Source of the DNA: Chloranthus sessilifolius
Taxonomy: Eukaryota; Streptophyta; Magnoliopsida; Chloranthales; Chloranthaceae
NCBI GenBank assembly: GCA_021018995.1
Contig: CM037587.1
Coordinates: 70,637,604 to 70,701,603, forward strand
Length of the DNA: 64,000 nt
Direction: 5' to 3'
Positions within the stretch are counted from its first letter, which is position 1; the number at the start of each line of letters is the position of its first letter. Of the stretch, positions 1 to 9,930 are shown piece by piece. The notes under the pieces were generated by a model. It was not told the origin of the DNA. It did no database searches and saw only the letters and a program-made list of their open reading frames with translations. The position numbers and the translations under genes were made by a program.

Positions 1-137
1 TCCCGGCGTATTACCGTCGAGTTGATGCGCTGTCTATGATTCAAACAAGAAATAGAAGACCTAGTAAGTATTAATCCCTATTCAAAATTGTCGCTTCCCT
101 GATTCCATATTGATATTTATACTTTGGAATGTAGATA

Positions 138-341
138 ATGACCGTGTACTTTAGGGTCATGGACAAGCGGGAAGACATTGAGAAGAAGAGGAAGACTTTC
201 CGGATGGCCGCCATTAGACTCAACTGCATGACCACGGATTTTAGAGATTTTGAGAAATACTTTAGAGAGAGTGGTGAACATGTGCCCCCCGACATTTTGG
301 GGCAAAGCAGAGAGTACACCGAGTCTTTTTTCGCACAGTAG
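138..341 (+). CDS. Small unrecognised ORF, possibly a captured gene fragment
   Basis: A 67-codon open frame starts at an ATG and ends at TAG. The product is charged and hydrophilic, with a basic stretch near residues 10-20 (KREDIEKKRK) and no membrane segment, signal peptide or catalytic motif that I recognise. Antisense frames of similar length overlap it, so openness alone is weak evidence. It lies at the edge of a transposon-like block, where transduplicated exon pieces are common, but I cannot name a parent gene. It could equally be a chance ORF. Confidence 0.15.
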   Translation: MTVYFRVMDKREDIEKKRKTFRMAAIRLNCMTTDFRDFEKYFRESGEHVPPDILGQSREYTESFFAQ

Positions 342-664
342 AACACGATGTCGTTGCAGCGTATCTTCATAAATAAAAATTGCGGCTTGAATGTGATTGA
401 GTGTGAAATTTTTTTTATTCTGATTCACATCCCGAAGCCACCGCACTAGGAGCTTGTTGTGGTGACCCCCTCAGCTCATACAATTGATGTCCTTGACTCC
501 CTCCCAAATCTTCCTACGAAAAATAAATTTGGCGAGGAGATAAGAACACTGGTTAGCTACACTAGAGTACTCTCAAAAGTAACGCTAGAATCGCTTATCA
601 CGCTTAGCGAAAGTGCTTTGACAATGTAGCTCCATAGTCAATGAAGCGATAGCGCCCTGAAGGC
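342..664. other. Unassigned AT-rich stretch
   Basis: I see no gene, RNA or clear repeat here. The duplicated blocks that start near 665 begin just after it. Confidence 0.4.
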
Positions 665-2107
665 AAAAGAAGGGTTATGGATTGAAGGTTAAACTGACAG
701 AAGGCTAAAAAACATTTTTATTGCTATACAAAAAGCAGCTGTAATAAATAATGTTAGAAAAGATTGCACGAAAAGACAATATAGTCCACAATTTCGAACT
801 CCTCAAAATTCATAATAAACGAAATGCCGCTTAAATTTAAGCGTTGGCGCTTTAATTTAGCACCGATGACGCTTCAATTAATAAGCGTTGATGCGCCAAT
901 TTAAAAGCGATGACGGTTCTACTCAGGAGCGTTACGCTTCAATTTAGAAGCGTTGATGCTTAAATAAACATCTTATTCGAGCGCTGACACTTGTAATAGT
1001 AAGCCTCATGGGTAAAATCAAACATTGACGCGCTTCTTATCGTAATTCGAGAGGAGTTCGTGTAATAGCAAGGCCTGATGTAATAAATATGAAGCATCAT
1101 TGATTTACAAAATGCCTTTGGCGGTAGTGCGTGCTCCATGATGACTATGGCTCTCTGAGACGCTATCACTCCTAATAACTAGCAAAATGTGCGAAAATAC
1201 AACACAATCCACAATTATATTTAAACGAAAAGCTGTGAGATTGAATTCATATAAACGAAAGATATTTTATTCTTATAAAGTACTATTTACAAAATTACAC
1301 CGTAGAAGAAAGAAGAAAACCTAAGAAAAATCTAGAGAGGTAAGCTGACACTAGTAGAGCACAACCACCTTAGACATCAAGAGGGTAGAGAGGTAGACGA
1401 CTCCCCATTCGGACTGCATCATAATTTGAGCAGTCGCCACTCCAATATGGGAAACAAAGCTTCAATATCCTCGGCCTTTGCAACTACCTCTTCATATTGG
1501 CTAGAAGCGCGAGATGTGGCTCAATATCCTCGGCCTTCTCCCTTTCAAGGGCTAGATCAAGAAGAAGAAGCGCTTCGCTAATCTCGGACAAGTTGGGTTC
1601 TTCCACCATGGTGAAGGGGGTTTGGTTTGAGGACGAAAGGAAAAAAGACAGGATATGAAGTAAAGATTAAACAGATTGAAGGCTAAAAGGCATTTTTCAT
1701 GGGCCCTAAAAAGCCACTGTAATAAATAATGTTGGAAAAGACAATAGACTCCACAATTTCAAACTCCTCGAAATTCACAATAAACAAAACACCACTTCAA
1801 TTTAATAATTGACGCTTCAATTTAGAAGGTATAATGCTTCGATTCATTAGCATTGATGCTTCACTTTAGAAGGTATAATGCTCCGATTCATTAGCATTGA
1901 TGCTTCACTTTAGAAGTGTTGACGCTTTGATTCGGAAGCGTTGACGCTTCAATTTAGAAGTGATGATGCTTTGACAAATCTCTTATTCAAGCACTGGCCC
2001 ATAATTCGAGAGGAGTTCATGGAATATGCACGATCGATGAAATAAATAAGAAACGCAAAGATTTAGAAAATTCCTCTGTGGCGACAGTGCACCATAATGA
2101 CTACAAC
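665..2107. repeat. Two diverged copies of a ~450-500-bp block
   Basis: Positions ~665-1,155 and ~1,665-2,107 align as direct repeats. Both run in the same order: 'aaggctaaaa', 'taataaataatgtt', 'ccacaattt..aactcctc', a run of GCTTCAATTTAGAAGCG-like motifs, 'taattcgagaggagttc', then 'cagtgc..c.ataatgact'. The ~500 bp between them (1,200-1,660) is not repeated. The copies differ by many substitutions and small indels, so the duplication is old. I read this as the repetitive end region of a degenerate DNA transposon; no terminal inverted repeat was found. Confidence 0.6.
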
Positions 2108-2257
2108 AGTTTATTTAATGAAATTGTATGAAAAATTACTATTTAAAGGGCATCATAGCACCCAAATTTTTTTATCTTCTGTTGCTCCTTCGATTAAAAG
2201 TTTCATCTTCCTTAGCCCAGACCGAAATGCGTCGTAACGGTTTGAGAAAGAGCCATT

Positions 2258-2584
2258 GTGCTTAAGCATTTTATCAGTTCTTACGATAATTCGGTTATTA
2301 ACATCCCTGACGACAACGAGCTGGTTGTCGTCCCTGACAACAAGCATGTGGTTCCCCCTCCCCATGAAGAAGTTATTGTCATTCCGGATGGTGACGACCT
2401 TCACATTATGCTGCCTGTGGTGGGTGACCCAGAGCCCCTTCTTCTCCTGACTTCTGAGCCAGTGCTTCTTCTCCCGGCTCCGCAGCCGGTTCTTCTTCCG
2501 CCTCTACTTCCTCCTCTTCCACCCCAACCACAACCACTGCCACCATCTCCAACTCAACTTCCTCATCCACTACCACCAGCATAA
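2258..2584 (+). CDS. Proline/leucine-rich hypothetical ORF in a GC-rich island
   Basis: This 108-codon frame has two parts. Residues ~10-60 alternate short hydrophobic strands with acidic turns (IPDDNELVVVPDNKHVVP, then VIVIPDGDDL). Residues ~60-108 are almost entirely Pro, Leu and Gln. The antisense frame 2,153-2,404 is also open and shows a similar short periodicity (VVRDDNQLVVVRD), so the repeat lies in the DNA and the coding strand is uncertain. The base composition is clearly richer in C than the AT-rich flanks. A gene fragment captured by a MULE-like element is one explanation and a simple-sequence expansion is another. I do not recognise a family. Confidence 0.2.
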   Translation: MLKHFISSYDNSVINIPDDNELVVVPDNKHVVPPPHEEVIVIPDGDDLHIMLPVVGDPEPLLLLTSEPVLLLPAPQPVLLPPLLPPLPPQPQPLPPSPTQLPHPLPPA

Positions 2585-2803
2585 CAAACTTCCCACATCA
2601 GCCTACAACTCTACCTCCATTTTCGCCACCATTTCCCTCTCTACCTCCACATCCGCCTCCTCCACCACCGCCTTCCTCACTGCGACGGTCTCGCCGACCC
2701 GCGACCCATCCCCCGTCACCACCTTTAATATTTTCATAAAATGTGGCATCCTCCCCCAACCAATCACTGCCATCACCATATCCACTCATCCACCATATCC
2801 CCA

Positions 2804-2886
2804 AGGAAAGCTCCTCCTCCCTTCATTCTCTTTCCTTCTTCCGAGGTGGAAGAAGGAAAGAGAATGAAGGGAGGAGGAGCTTTCCT
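2804..2886. repeat. Perfect 39-bp inverted repeat with 5-nt loop
   Basis: The left arm (2,804-2,842) and right arm (2,848-2,886) are exact reverse complements around the loop GAGGT (2,843-2,847). The left arm is pyrimidine-rich (CTCCTCCTCCCTTCATTCTC) and the right arm purine-rich, so the structure is a DNA cruciform candidate and would form a near-ideal RNA hairpin if transcribed. Absence of any mismatch in an otherwise degenerate neighbourhood implies recent formation, for example by template switching during replication, or correction between the arms. No target duplication is visible. Confidence 0.9.
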
Positions 2887-3079
2887 CCTTTCGAGGCGTA
2901 TCATTTATGGTATTTTCTCAACAGCAATGGTAAGCGATATCGCATCAAATAAGAAATGATGACGCTTCAACTAAGACATGATGACGCTTCAACCAAGACA
3001 CGATGACGTTTCAACTAGGACGCAATGATGCTTCTAATTAGAAGTGATGACGGTGTATGAAACACGATGCATAGAGACA

Positions 3080-3845
3080 ACATAAAGAAAGACGATATAA
3101 AGAAATAATTTTGATTTATGAATGAAATCTTATGTATCCTTATTAGGAGCATGGGATTAAAAAGACTCCAACGCTTTAAAAATTGAGCGTCATCGCTTCA
3201 TTCATGATGCGTCATCGCTTCTCGTATGAGGCATCGTAGCCTCTGAATGATGGTCACGAAACATAGTGTATAGGAAGACAGTGTATAGGAAGACAGTGTA
3301 TAGGAAAATAGTGCAAAGAAAGAGAGTGTAAATGGAAAGCGACGTCACACAAATGGGAAGCGATGTCGCATTAACTGAGAAGCGATGGCGCTTCAACTAA
3401 GACACGATGCCGCTTCAATACAGATGCGATGATGCTTTGACAATAATACCCATTTACTATAAAGAACGACAGTGTAAAGAAAGACAATGTAAAGAAATAG
3501 TTTTAATTTATTAATGAAATCTTCTGTATCCTGATTAGTAAATCTTTTTTCTTCATAAATAGCTCTGAGTAATATAAATGAAGCTCCATTAGTAAATGAA
3601 AATCTCAATCCATAGGAGTGCGTTCACGAAAAGTTAACATTGTCAATGGTTTTAGGTTTAATCGCAGGCGCTTCACTCACTTGAGATCCAATAGGCGCAT
3701 GGGATTAAAAAGAAGTGCTAGCGCCGACGCATCAATGGCGAAGCTCCCACGCTTCAAAAACAGAGCGTCGTCACTTCCTTCACGATGCGTCGTCGCTTCT
3801 AGTAAGAGGCGTCGCTGCCTTTGAATAATGGTCATGAAACATAGA
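3080..3845. repeat. Direct duplication of a ~200-bp block
   Basis: The segment ~3,085-3,265 (AAAGAAATAATTTTGATTTA, 'gaaatctt.tgtatcc', 'gcatgggattaaaaaga', paired GCGTCATCGCTTC motifs, 'gaatgatggtca.gaaacatag') is repeated in the same order between ~3,485 and 3,845, with ~100 bp of extra sequence inside the second copy. It again carries the GCGTC..CGCTTC motifs and is part of the same repetitive block as 665-2,107. Confidence 0.55.
3264..3330. repeat. 15-bp tandem repeat (AGTGTATAGGAAGAC)
   Basis: Three near-identical 15-bp units are followed by one or two degenerate units (AGTGCAAAGAAAGAG, AGTGTAAATGG). Because 15 is a multiple of three, the antisense frame reads as a repeated F-L-Y-T-V peptide, which I regard as a by-product. 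Related units recur near 3,465-3,500 (CAGTGTAAAGAAAGACAATG). Confidence 0.75.
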
Positions 3846-4163
3846 AATCAATCCTTAAATCATTGAGAATGAATGCATAAAAAAAATAAATTCAACACAT
3901 GAACAGATTTCCATAGGCTAGCCACATGATGACAAATACAACTCTGGTCAGATAGGTGCAGATGCAATGTATCAAAACGTTAGCGCATCGAAAAAGAAGT
4001 GCTAACTAATCAAAGAGATGCGCCCACACTTTAGATACGAATCAATGATGCTTCGGATGTGAAGCGTCTGCCTTCCTAGGCTAAGAGATTGCGCTTTTTA
4101 AGAAATTGAATCAGTGTGACTCTGTGAGACCGCACGTTCCCTTATCCCTTATTTTGTTTGGCT

Positions 4164-7100
4164 CTATCTAGCGCTATCAACCATCATCCTGACCTTCATA
4201 AGCACACAAGTTGTGATTTTATGACCCAACTGACCACGACCCTTACAATGACGTCTCTTCTTTTGTGACTGTTCAAAACCAACCTCCATTCCAGACTTCA
4301 TTCTATCATTGTTTCTTAGCCTACCTTTGATGGCACATTGTATTGGATCTCACACTGTAATGTTGACATGGTCTTGTAAGGAAATTCATTCACTAGGTTA
4401 GGAGGAGCCGCCCAGACAGGACGCGATGCTAGTCGCTCTTTCATTATCCTCTTTCGTTCTAATGTCCTCTATGCCTTATAATAATTTCATCATCCCTTCA
4501 AACGTGTAATCCACCAAGCGATTCAATTTAATTCCTAACTGTATTAACTTCAGTCCGACTTTTCTCACCTTCCATATTTTCATCATAGATACAAAATTAG
4601 AATCCTCTTTGTCACTCGCCCCCAAACTTATAATGTTGTATCTAGTATCTTTCGTCCATCGCTGTAGAATATACTTAGAAGGAATTTGGTCTACCTCTTT
4701 CTTGAAGTAAACTTTAAATATGTGAGAACACAACAAACCTTTGTCTCGAAGTGCTTGCAATCACAAGTAGTCGTGACATCTCCACATTTGAAACGAACTT
4801 TGAATGTTCGACCGCTATCCTCTGTGCCATCCCCACCACTTTTACAAACTTGGAATATAATAATCACCCTGGCTCCCTCTTAGAGTACCTTTTGGGCCTT
4901 AAAAGAGGCAAACTTTCGAAACTCGGAGTGGAATCTATCAAACATGGTTCTCGTATACACAACAGCGACATGCTTCTCGATTGGATTTTAGAATAAGAGG
5001 TCCAGTGTCGTAGACATTGAGACAAGATCCTCCCTATTTTCTTTATCGCGACAAGATTGGATGACAAGATCGTATTGCTTGACAAATTCCATCAAACTCG
5101 TCTGGATATTGACATAAGTATCGAAGAAAGAATTTATACTTTCTCCGCATTGCATAGTGGTCATGTCAGCCTAAAAGGTATCGCTCAAGTAGCATGGAAT
5201 CCATTTCCTTCTAAGGGTGTATATTTATTTCAACCACACGTTGTCTTGCAATTGAAACTCCTCGACAAGTTCTGCCCATCGCCTTTCAAAATTATCAACT
5301 GATTAACTAAACTTGCACTGATTGTACTTTCTCCTGAAATTCTTGAACTTTATCTTCAGCTGAGAGAGATGGTTCAATTCATTCCTCCCTATGTTCCATA
5401 AGCAGAGGCAATGCGTGGTCCCCGAAAGAACTTCGGAGATAGCCTTGCTCATCTCATTGCATTGATCGGTGATGATTGCATTAGGTTTCTTATAACACAT
5501 GCACTCCAATCACGTGTTAAATAATCAAACGAATATCTCCTCCGTCTCATCCACAAACAATGTATATCCAAAACATGTCGTCTGCCAATGATGGTTGACC
5601 CTCATGAATGGGGCGAATGGTAGCAACAATTTATTTATTTTGTAAGTGGTGTCGAATACTAATCAATAATAGAATATACTATATTATCACCCTTAACTTA
5701 GTGACGCTAGACCCCAGCTGGCTACTTATGAGATACTGATGTACAAATATTAAGAATAAACAGCAAAAGAGAATCAAAGTATTAATCTTCTTCATAATGA
5801 ACTCATAAAGCAGTAAGAAAGACAATTGAGCGTAAAAGACGATTCGACACATGCTTAAAGCCAAAAATCATACTTTGCGATAGAACGTAGTGAGAGAGAA
5901 ACTGAGAAATCGTAATTTACGATTCTCTAGAATACACTTTAAGCAGAGTGCGATACAAAAGAGAACTACGATCGTTCATACTAGAGAATCATTCCAAGAG
6001 TTATGAGCGAAAAAGAGAAAATCGTGATTTATGATTTTACTTATAAAGACTTTTGTTGCTGTCGATCACGTGAAATCTACACCGCCATGCATATAATTAG
6101 AAAATATCTTAAAATAGAAGTCTAGTAGATCACAAATTCGAGAAGATTAATGAAGAGAGATTCCTAAAGGACTCTATTGCTGAAATTAAGAAGCAATCCC
6201 AGAGTGCATCAACTATTTAAAGCAAGGAAGAACATGATTAGAAGTAGAGTTATATTAGGAAACTGTTGTTTTTAATAGTTTCTTTTATTAGGATTATAAT
6301 AATGTAAACCGACTCCTTATGATCAATAAATAAGAGAGCTCGGCTTAGGAGAAGAGTTATCGAAGGAACTCTCAGCATCAATTGATGACTAAGGTTGGGT
6401 TTTCTTTTGATCAACTTAGTTTAGTTTAGTTTAGATATCCAATGTTTCTCAAGAGCAATTGACGACTTCGATTGGGAGGTGAAAGATTAGTGTAGGTTGT
6501 CTGCGGTTTCCCATGATCAATTGACGCCTAAGGACGAGAGCTGAAGATTAACACAATATTTATTGGTTTCTAGTTTAGATTTATTTTATGTACTTTTACT
6601 GCTTTGTAAACATCTAAAAGTTTTTTTATTGAATTGATGACTCAGATTAAAAATTTGCAGATTAATTTAACGGTTTTATTTTTTCATCTTCAATTTTCTT
6701 GAGTTTGATTGACGCCCAAATTTTAAGAAGATTGTTGATTAGATTAAATCTGTGTTAAAGAATTCTAGAGTTTGATTAACGCCCAAAATTTAGAGGACAA
6801 TAATACGGTATAACGGCACTTTAATTTTGTAATTAGTTTAAACAAATCAGTCTTTTCTTCATATTTCTCCAGTAGTTTAGGATCTTAAAAGACAAGTATA
6901 AGTTTTTAAGAGCCATAAAATATAAAGATAATCACTTCGTCGTGGGAACGATCCTATACTAGTGCTGCAATTTCCATTGTGCGTTTGCAATAGGTTAAGA
7001 CTTTAGTATGAATTTAAAGCACATCAAATACCACCACATCACCGAACTATTGATACGCCATTCGTGACCAGTGTCAGCCTAAAATATATTACGGATACGA

Positions 7101-7876
7101 CATTCTACGTCTAGTTTGGCTTCAAAGAAGAAACTATCTCTTTTATTCTGCCTATTAATGAAGGTCTTGATCATGGTCGTGCACATCAGATCGATGCTAC
7201 TCTCCTTTCTTACCTTCTTTAAGTAATCCCGAGTTTGTTGAGGGTTTATCGTCATGCCAGCCTCTCCATCAAAACTTGACAAAATAGCAGAAATCTTCGA
7301 AGGAAGAATTATGCCATCAAATGCTCCTATCAATGATTTACTTGCCCCGCTCATCTTATTATGTGATCGTAGTTCCTTCACCTTTGTAGGTGTATACAAT
7401 TGATGATTATGTGACTCTCTAAATTCCATAACCTCCCACAAATTTTGGTTATCGATCCTAATCTTCAACCTTGCCCCACATCCGCATCTGTTATCTCTTG
7501 AATACCTTATATCTGCGTGTAATTTACGCTTGTCAGGCTGTTTGAACCCTTCAAACGAACATATATATTTTCTCTTTATAATCTCTCCCTTTGCGGATTT
7601 GTAAGTGTTACTTTTTCTAACGCTGAAACTAACTTTCTTTGCGAATAAATTATAGAAGTTATAGGCCTTGTCTTCAGATTAGAATTTCAAGCTTATACGT
7701 GGCTTCCATTCCTCGCTCGTATTCTTGGCACCTCCATAAGAATCCAACATTTCGATATCATTATCACAACCAAGTGAAACTCCTTTTAAAGAAACTGTCT
7801 CGGGGGTAAGATTTAAATCAACACCACCTACATTGAATCCTCTAATCGAGTCTATTACCAGGCCTACATGAGACAA
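4164..7876 (-). pseudogene. FAR1/FHY3-RELATED (FRS) or Jittery-type MULE transposase pseudogene
   Basis: Read on the minus strand, the family landmarks occur in order. The FAR1 DNA-binding region comes first (7,876-7,079: SEDKAYNFYNLFAKKVSFSV just after an in-frame stop, then RDNRCGCGARLKI and ESHNHQL). DSFFFEAKLD...RNIF and FGDVVVFD lead into the MULE transposase core. After an insertion come VFDTTY, PFAPF.RVNHHWQT, DETEEIFV, NAIITDQ and LCLWNI (5,660-5,370), then ADMTTMQ..ESINSFFDTYV (~5,110-5,200), the SWIM zinc-finger end (GLLCSHIFKVYFKKEVDQIP, 4,760-4,640) and a C-terminal knuckle-like end (HCKGRGQLGHKITTC, ~4,215-4,260), stopping at 4,164. Breaks include a stop after LKF near 7,679, TAG for the conserved Trp after RNIF, at least two frameshifts, TGA within FV*LFNT, TAG for Cys in F*ADM, and C-to-R in the knuckle. 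FAR1 proteins descend from MULE transposases, so this may be a dead transposase or a dead host FRS gene; flanking motif arrays favour the first. Confidence 0.85.
5660..7026 (+). mobile_element. Probable solo LTR inside the FAR1-like pseudogene
   Basis: The FAR1-like reading frame stops matching at VVVFD (7,031 side) and resumes at VFDTTY (5,659 side), so 5,660-7,026 is an insertion. It is flanked by AATAC at 5,655-5,659 and 7,027-7,031, a 5-bp target duplication typical of LTR retrotransposons. The 1,367-bp insert has no coding capacity. Near its right end are an LTR-like polyadenylation region (GATCAATAAATAAGAG, ~6,320) and CGTGGGAACGATCCTA (~6,945), a phrase common near plant LTR 3' ends, which suggests plus orientation. 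The insert ends in CA but begins TA rather than TG, so one terminus is mutated or my boundary is off by a few bases. Confidence 0.6.
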
Positions 7877-7884
7877 AGTAGATC

Positions 7885-8005
7885 AACAGATTCGAGTTAG
7901 AAGTGATGATGTAGCCATATCAAGCGCCAAGGTTTCAATATGGAAGTGATGGCGCTTCTAACTTGTAGCATTATCACTTCCTATCACTTCAATTAAGAAG
8001 CGTGT
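7885..8005. repeat. Right-hand cluster of the GCTTC/GATGGCGC motif
   Basis: Motifs such as AGAAGTGATGATG, GAAGTGATGGCGCTTCTAAC and CTTCAATTAAGAAGCG lie just upstream of the FAR1-like pseudogene start. They match the motif family at 830-4,095 on its downstream side, so the array brackets the pseudogene. About 230 bp of unassigned AT-rich sequence follow (8,006-8,221). Confidence 0.55.
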
Positions 8006-8221
8006 GCTTATAATTTATATATTTTTAAATACTTATAATTTTTTTATCTCCACCCTGTAAATAAATGAGATCCATCAACTATAAGCAGATGGAGAAATCG
8101 ATTCACATACAAAGTGTCGTCGATTCAAAAGTGATAATGCATTTAATGTCATATATATTTGAATGTTCTATAAGCTGAAAATAATACAGAGGAAAAATAA
8201 TTAATACTTAGCTCAAATGTC

Positions 8222-8650
8222 ACTCTTCTGGCCTTCTATCTAGTATATGTTTCAGAAAAAAGAGAAAGTTGTCTCTTCTGTGCTTTTATCCAGTACGAGC
8301 TCCAGAAAAAAGGAAAAAATTGTCTCTTTTGCGCTTCTATCCAGTACAAGCTCCAAAAAAAAGAGAAAGTTGTCTCTTTTGCACTTCTATCTAGTACGAG
8401 CAAAGTTGTCTCTTCTACGCTTCTATCAAGTACAAGCTGTAGAAAAAGCACAAAAGTTGTCTCTTCTGTGCTTCTATTAAGTACGAGCTCCAGAAAAAAT
8501 AGAAATTTATCTCTTATGCGCTTCTATGCAATAAGAGCTCCAGTAAGAGAGAGAGAGAGAAAGTTGCACGCTTCTATAACTTCAGTGCTCCAGTGAGAGA
8601 GGGAGAGAGAAAGTTGTGCGCTTCTATCCAGACCGTAATCCAGTGAGAGA
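8222..8650. repeat. ~50-bp tandem array, about 8 units
   Basis: The core GTCTCTTCTGCGCTTCTATC, followed by CAGTACGAGCTCCAGAAAAA and an AGAGAAAGTT stretch, repeats at 8,271, 8,322, 8,372, 8,408, 8,459 and ~8,509, with two more units near 8,570 and 8,620. Spacings are 50-51 bp except for one 36-bp unit with an internal deletion. The last units pass into GAGA-rich sequence. The GCGCTTCTATC core resembles the CGCTTC element of the neighbouring motif arrays, so this may be an expanded subterminal repeat. Openness of both strands across it is a by-product of repetition. Confidence 0.85.
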
Positions 8651-9072
8651 CTATGCAGAGAAGCGCAAGCGACAGAGAGAAAATAAAATGAGGGAGAGAA
8701 AGAGCCTGAAGGGGAAGGGGAAGAGAAGGAATGAGGGAGAGAAAGAACCTGAAGAGGGAGGGAAAGAGAAGGAACCTATACCATTTTTTAAATTGTTTTA
8801 CTGCCATATCATGACAAGACCTTCCCCTTGGGGACAACGCTTCTTTCCTCCGATGGGTATAACATACTGCCTATTTCACCTACCACTGACACTAGGAAGC
8901 CCCCATTGTGGCTAACCCAGGTTAGTGAAAAAGCTCTTTCCACGTGTCCACTCCCTATTGGGGGAGAGTAGAGAATCTCTACCCCTGAGCACATTTTCCC
9001 TTTTCCTTTATACAATTTGCATAGTTTGAATTATGAGACGAAGTACCAAATGAGGACCCAATTGCATTAAGG
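8651..9072. other. Purine-rich stretch then unassigned sequence
   Basis: Positions 8,640-8,790 are dominated by GAGAGA/GGGAAGAGAA purine runs, which create long charged frames on plus and Leu/Pro/Ser frames on minus. I do not accept either as a gene. From 8,790 to 9,072 there is a short palindrome (CTAACCCAGGTTAG, ~8,912) but no gene. Confidence 0.4.
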
Positions 9073-9205
9073 GCCTGGTTGGATAAAAACACGGAAACAT
9101 GGGAAAATAAAATAACATTCCTATATTTTTCCATGGATACCTAAGTTGTAGGAAACCATGGGATTCCTCTGTTTCCCTTTATTTTCCGCTGTTTGGATAA
9201 CCAAG
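9072..9205. mobile_element. Possible small foldback element (MITE-like)
   Basis: GGTTGGATAAAAACACGGAAA (9,079 on) and TTTTCCGCTGTTTGGATAAC (9,181 on) form an imperfect inverted pair enclosing ~125 bp with further internal complementarity around CCATGG. 'GGGCCTGGTTGGATA' resembles phrases common at ends of plant hAT-type non-autonomous elements. I found no target duplication, and the inverted repeat is imperfect. Confidence 0.25.
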
Positions 9206-9930
9206 AGGCATTGATGTGGGGCATGCACACCTCGTACTAACTTGTGCACCATCCATCGGCACCATAAGCAGACTGTTTAAAGTGATTTACCCATATTTGT
9301 GAATTTACCATAATATCCTTAAACTTAAATCAGAGGCTTTAGAAGGGGTTTAGGTTATTTTTTCTTTTTCTTTTGTTTAGGGTCTCCGTAGTTGCCAGAG
9401 ATTGGATCGCTGGAATCGGCTAGCAGATCACAGCGAAACCATATTGGTGGTTGTTATGCTCTTCACAGCTCCTGGAGTTTGGATCACCAGAATGACATAG
9501 CAAATGACATTGATAATCGATGTTTTTAGGGTTTCATTATTTCGTTCCGCCATTTAGGATCTTCACTGTTGCCTTAGTTTAGATCGTTGGAATCCCTTTT
9601 AAGCCATTTAACTTTTATGTGCAGTTTTCTCACATCTCCCACACCGGCGTCGGAGTTTGTTATGAGGGGTTAAACCAGTAAGGAGATCAAGGGGATTTTT
9701 CCAATGGCGATGGCGGGAGTTTGGTAGATGGTTTTAGCAAGGGTAGAGCTTTTCGATCACATTTGTTTGGGTGTTTCAAATCGGCACAAAACATACTCTC
9801 TATCATGTGATTCTTTTAAATTAAGAGAGTATCCTAATCGACTCAACTAGAATGCACACTATAAAATAAATTCATAATTTTAAATTAAAATGCTTTGGGC
9901 TATGTGAGCTATGAGGATTGGTTATCGGAA
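9206..9930. other. Unassigned AT-rich stretch
   Basis: I see no gene here. Phrases such as 'gggttt.ggttattttttcttt' and 'ggtctccgtagttgccagag' recur loosely with 'ggatcttcactgttgccttag' (9,557), suggesting an old partial duplication. Confidence 0.35.

Larger units (their letters stand above)
830..4095. repeat. Dispersed GCGTTGACGCTTC-like motif array, left of the FAR1 pseudogene
   Basis: Short, partly palindromic motifs such as AGCGTTGACGCTTCAA, GATGACGCTTCAA and GCGTCATCGCTTC recur dozens of times, in clusters at ~830-1,000, 1,790-1,975, 2,955-3,060, 3,180-3,430, 3,660-3,830 and 4,010-4,095, often spaced about 20-30 bp. They are degenerate and separated by AT-rich filler. Similar motifs reappear at 7,890-8,000 on the other side of the FAR1-like pseudogene. 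Subterminal motif arrays that bind transposase are known for several plant DNA transposons; that role is an inference here. Confidence 0.6.

Noticed and set aside
2598..2804. Gly-rich minus ORFs (68 and 60 codons)
   Set aside because: Complement of the proline-coding C-rich tract; low complexity, no start context or domain.
3202..3608. Minus ORFs rich in F-L-Y-T-V repeats, looking like membrane segments
   Set aside because: Produced by the 15-bp tandem repeat whose length is a multiple of three.
8616..8915. 99-codon Arg/Glu-rich plus ORF
   Set aside because: Generated by GAGA purine runs continuing the 50-bp array; no family similarity.
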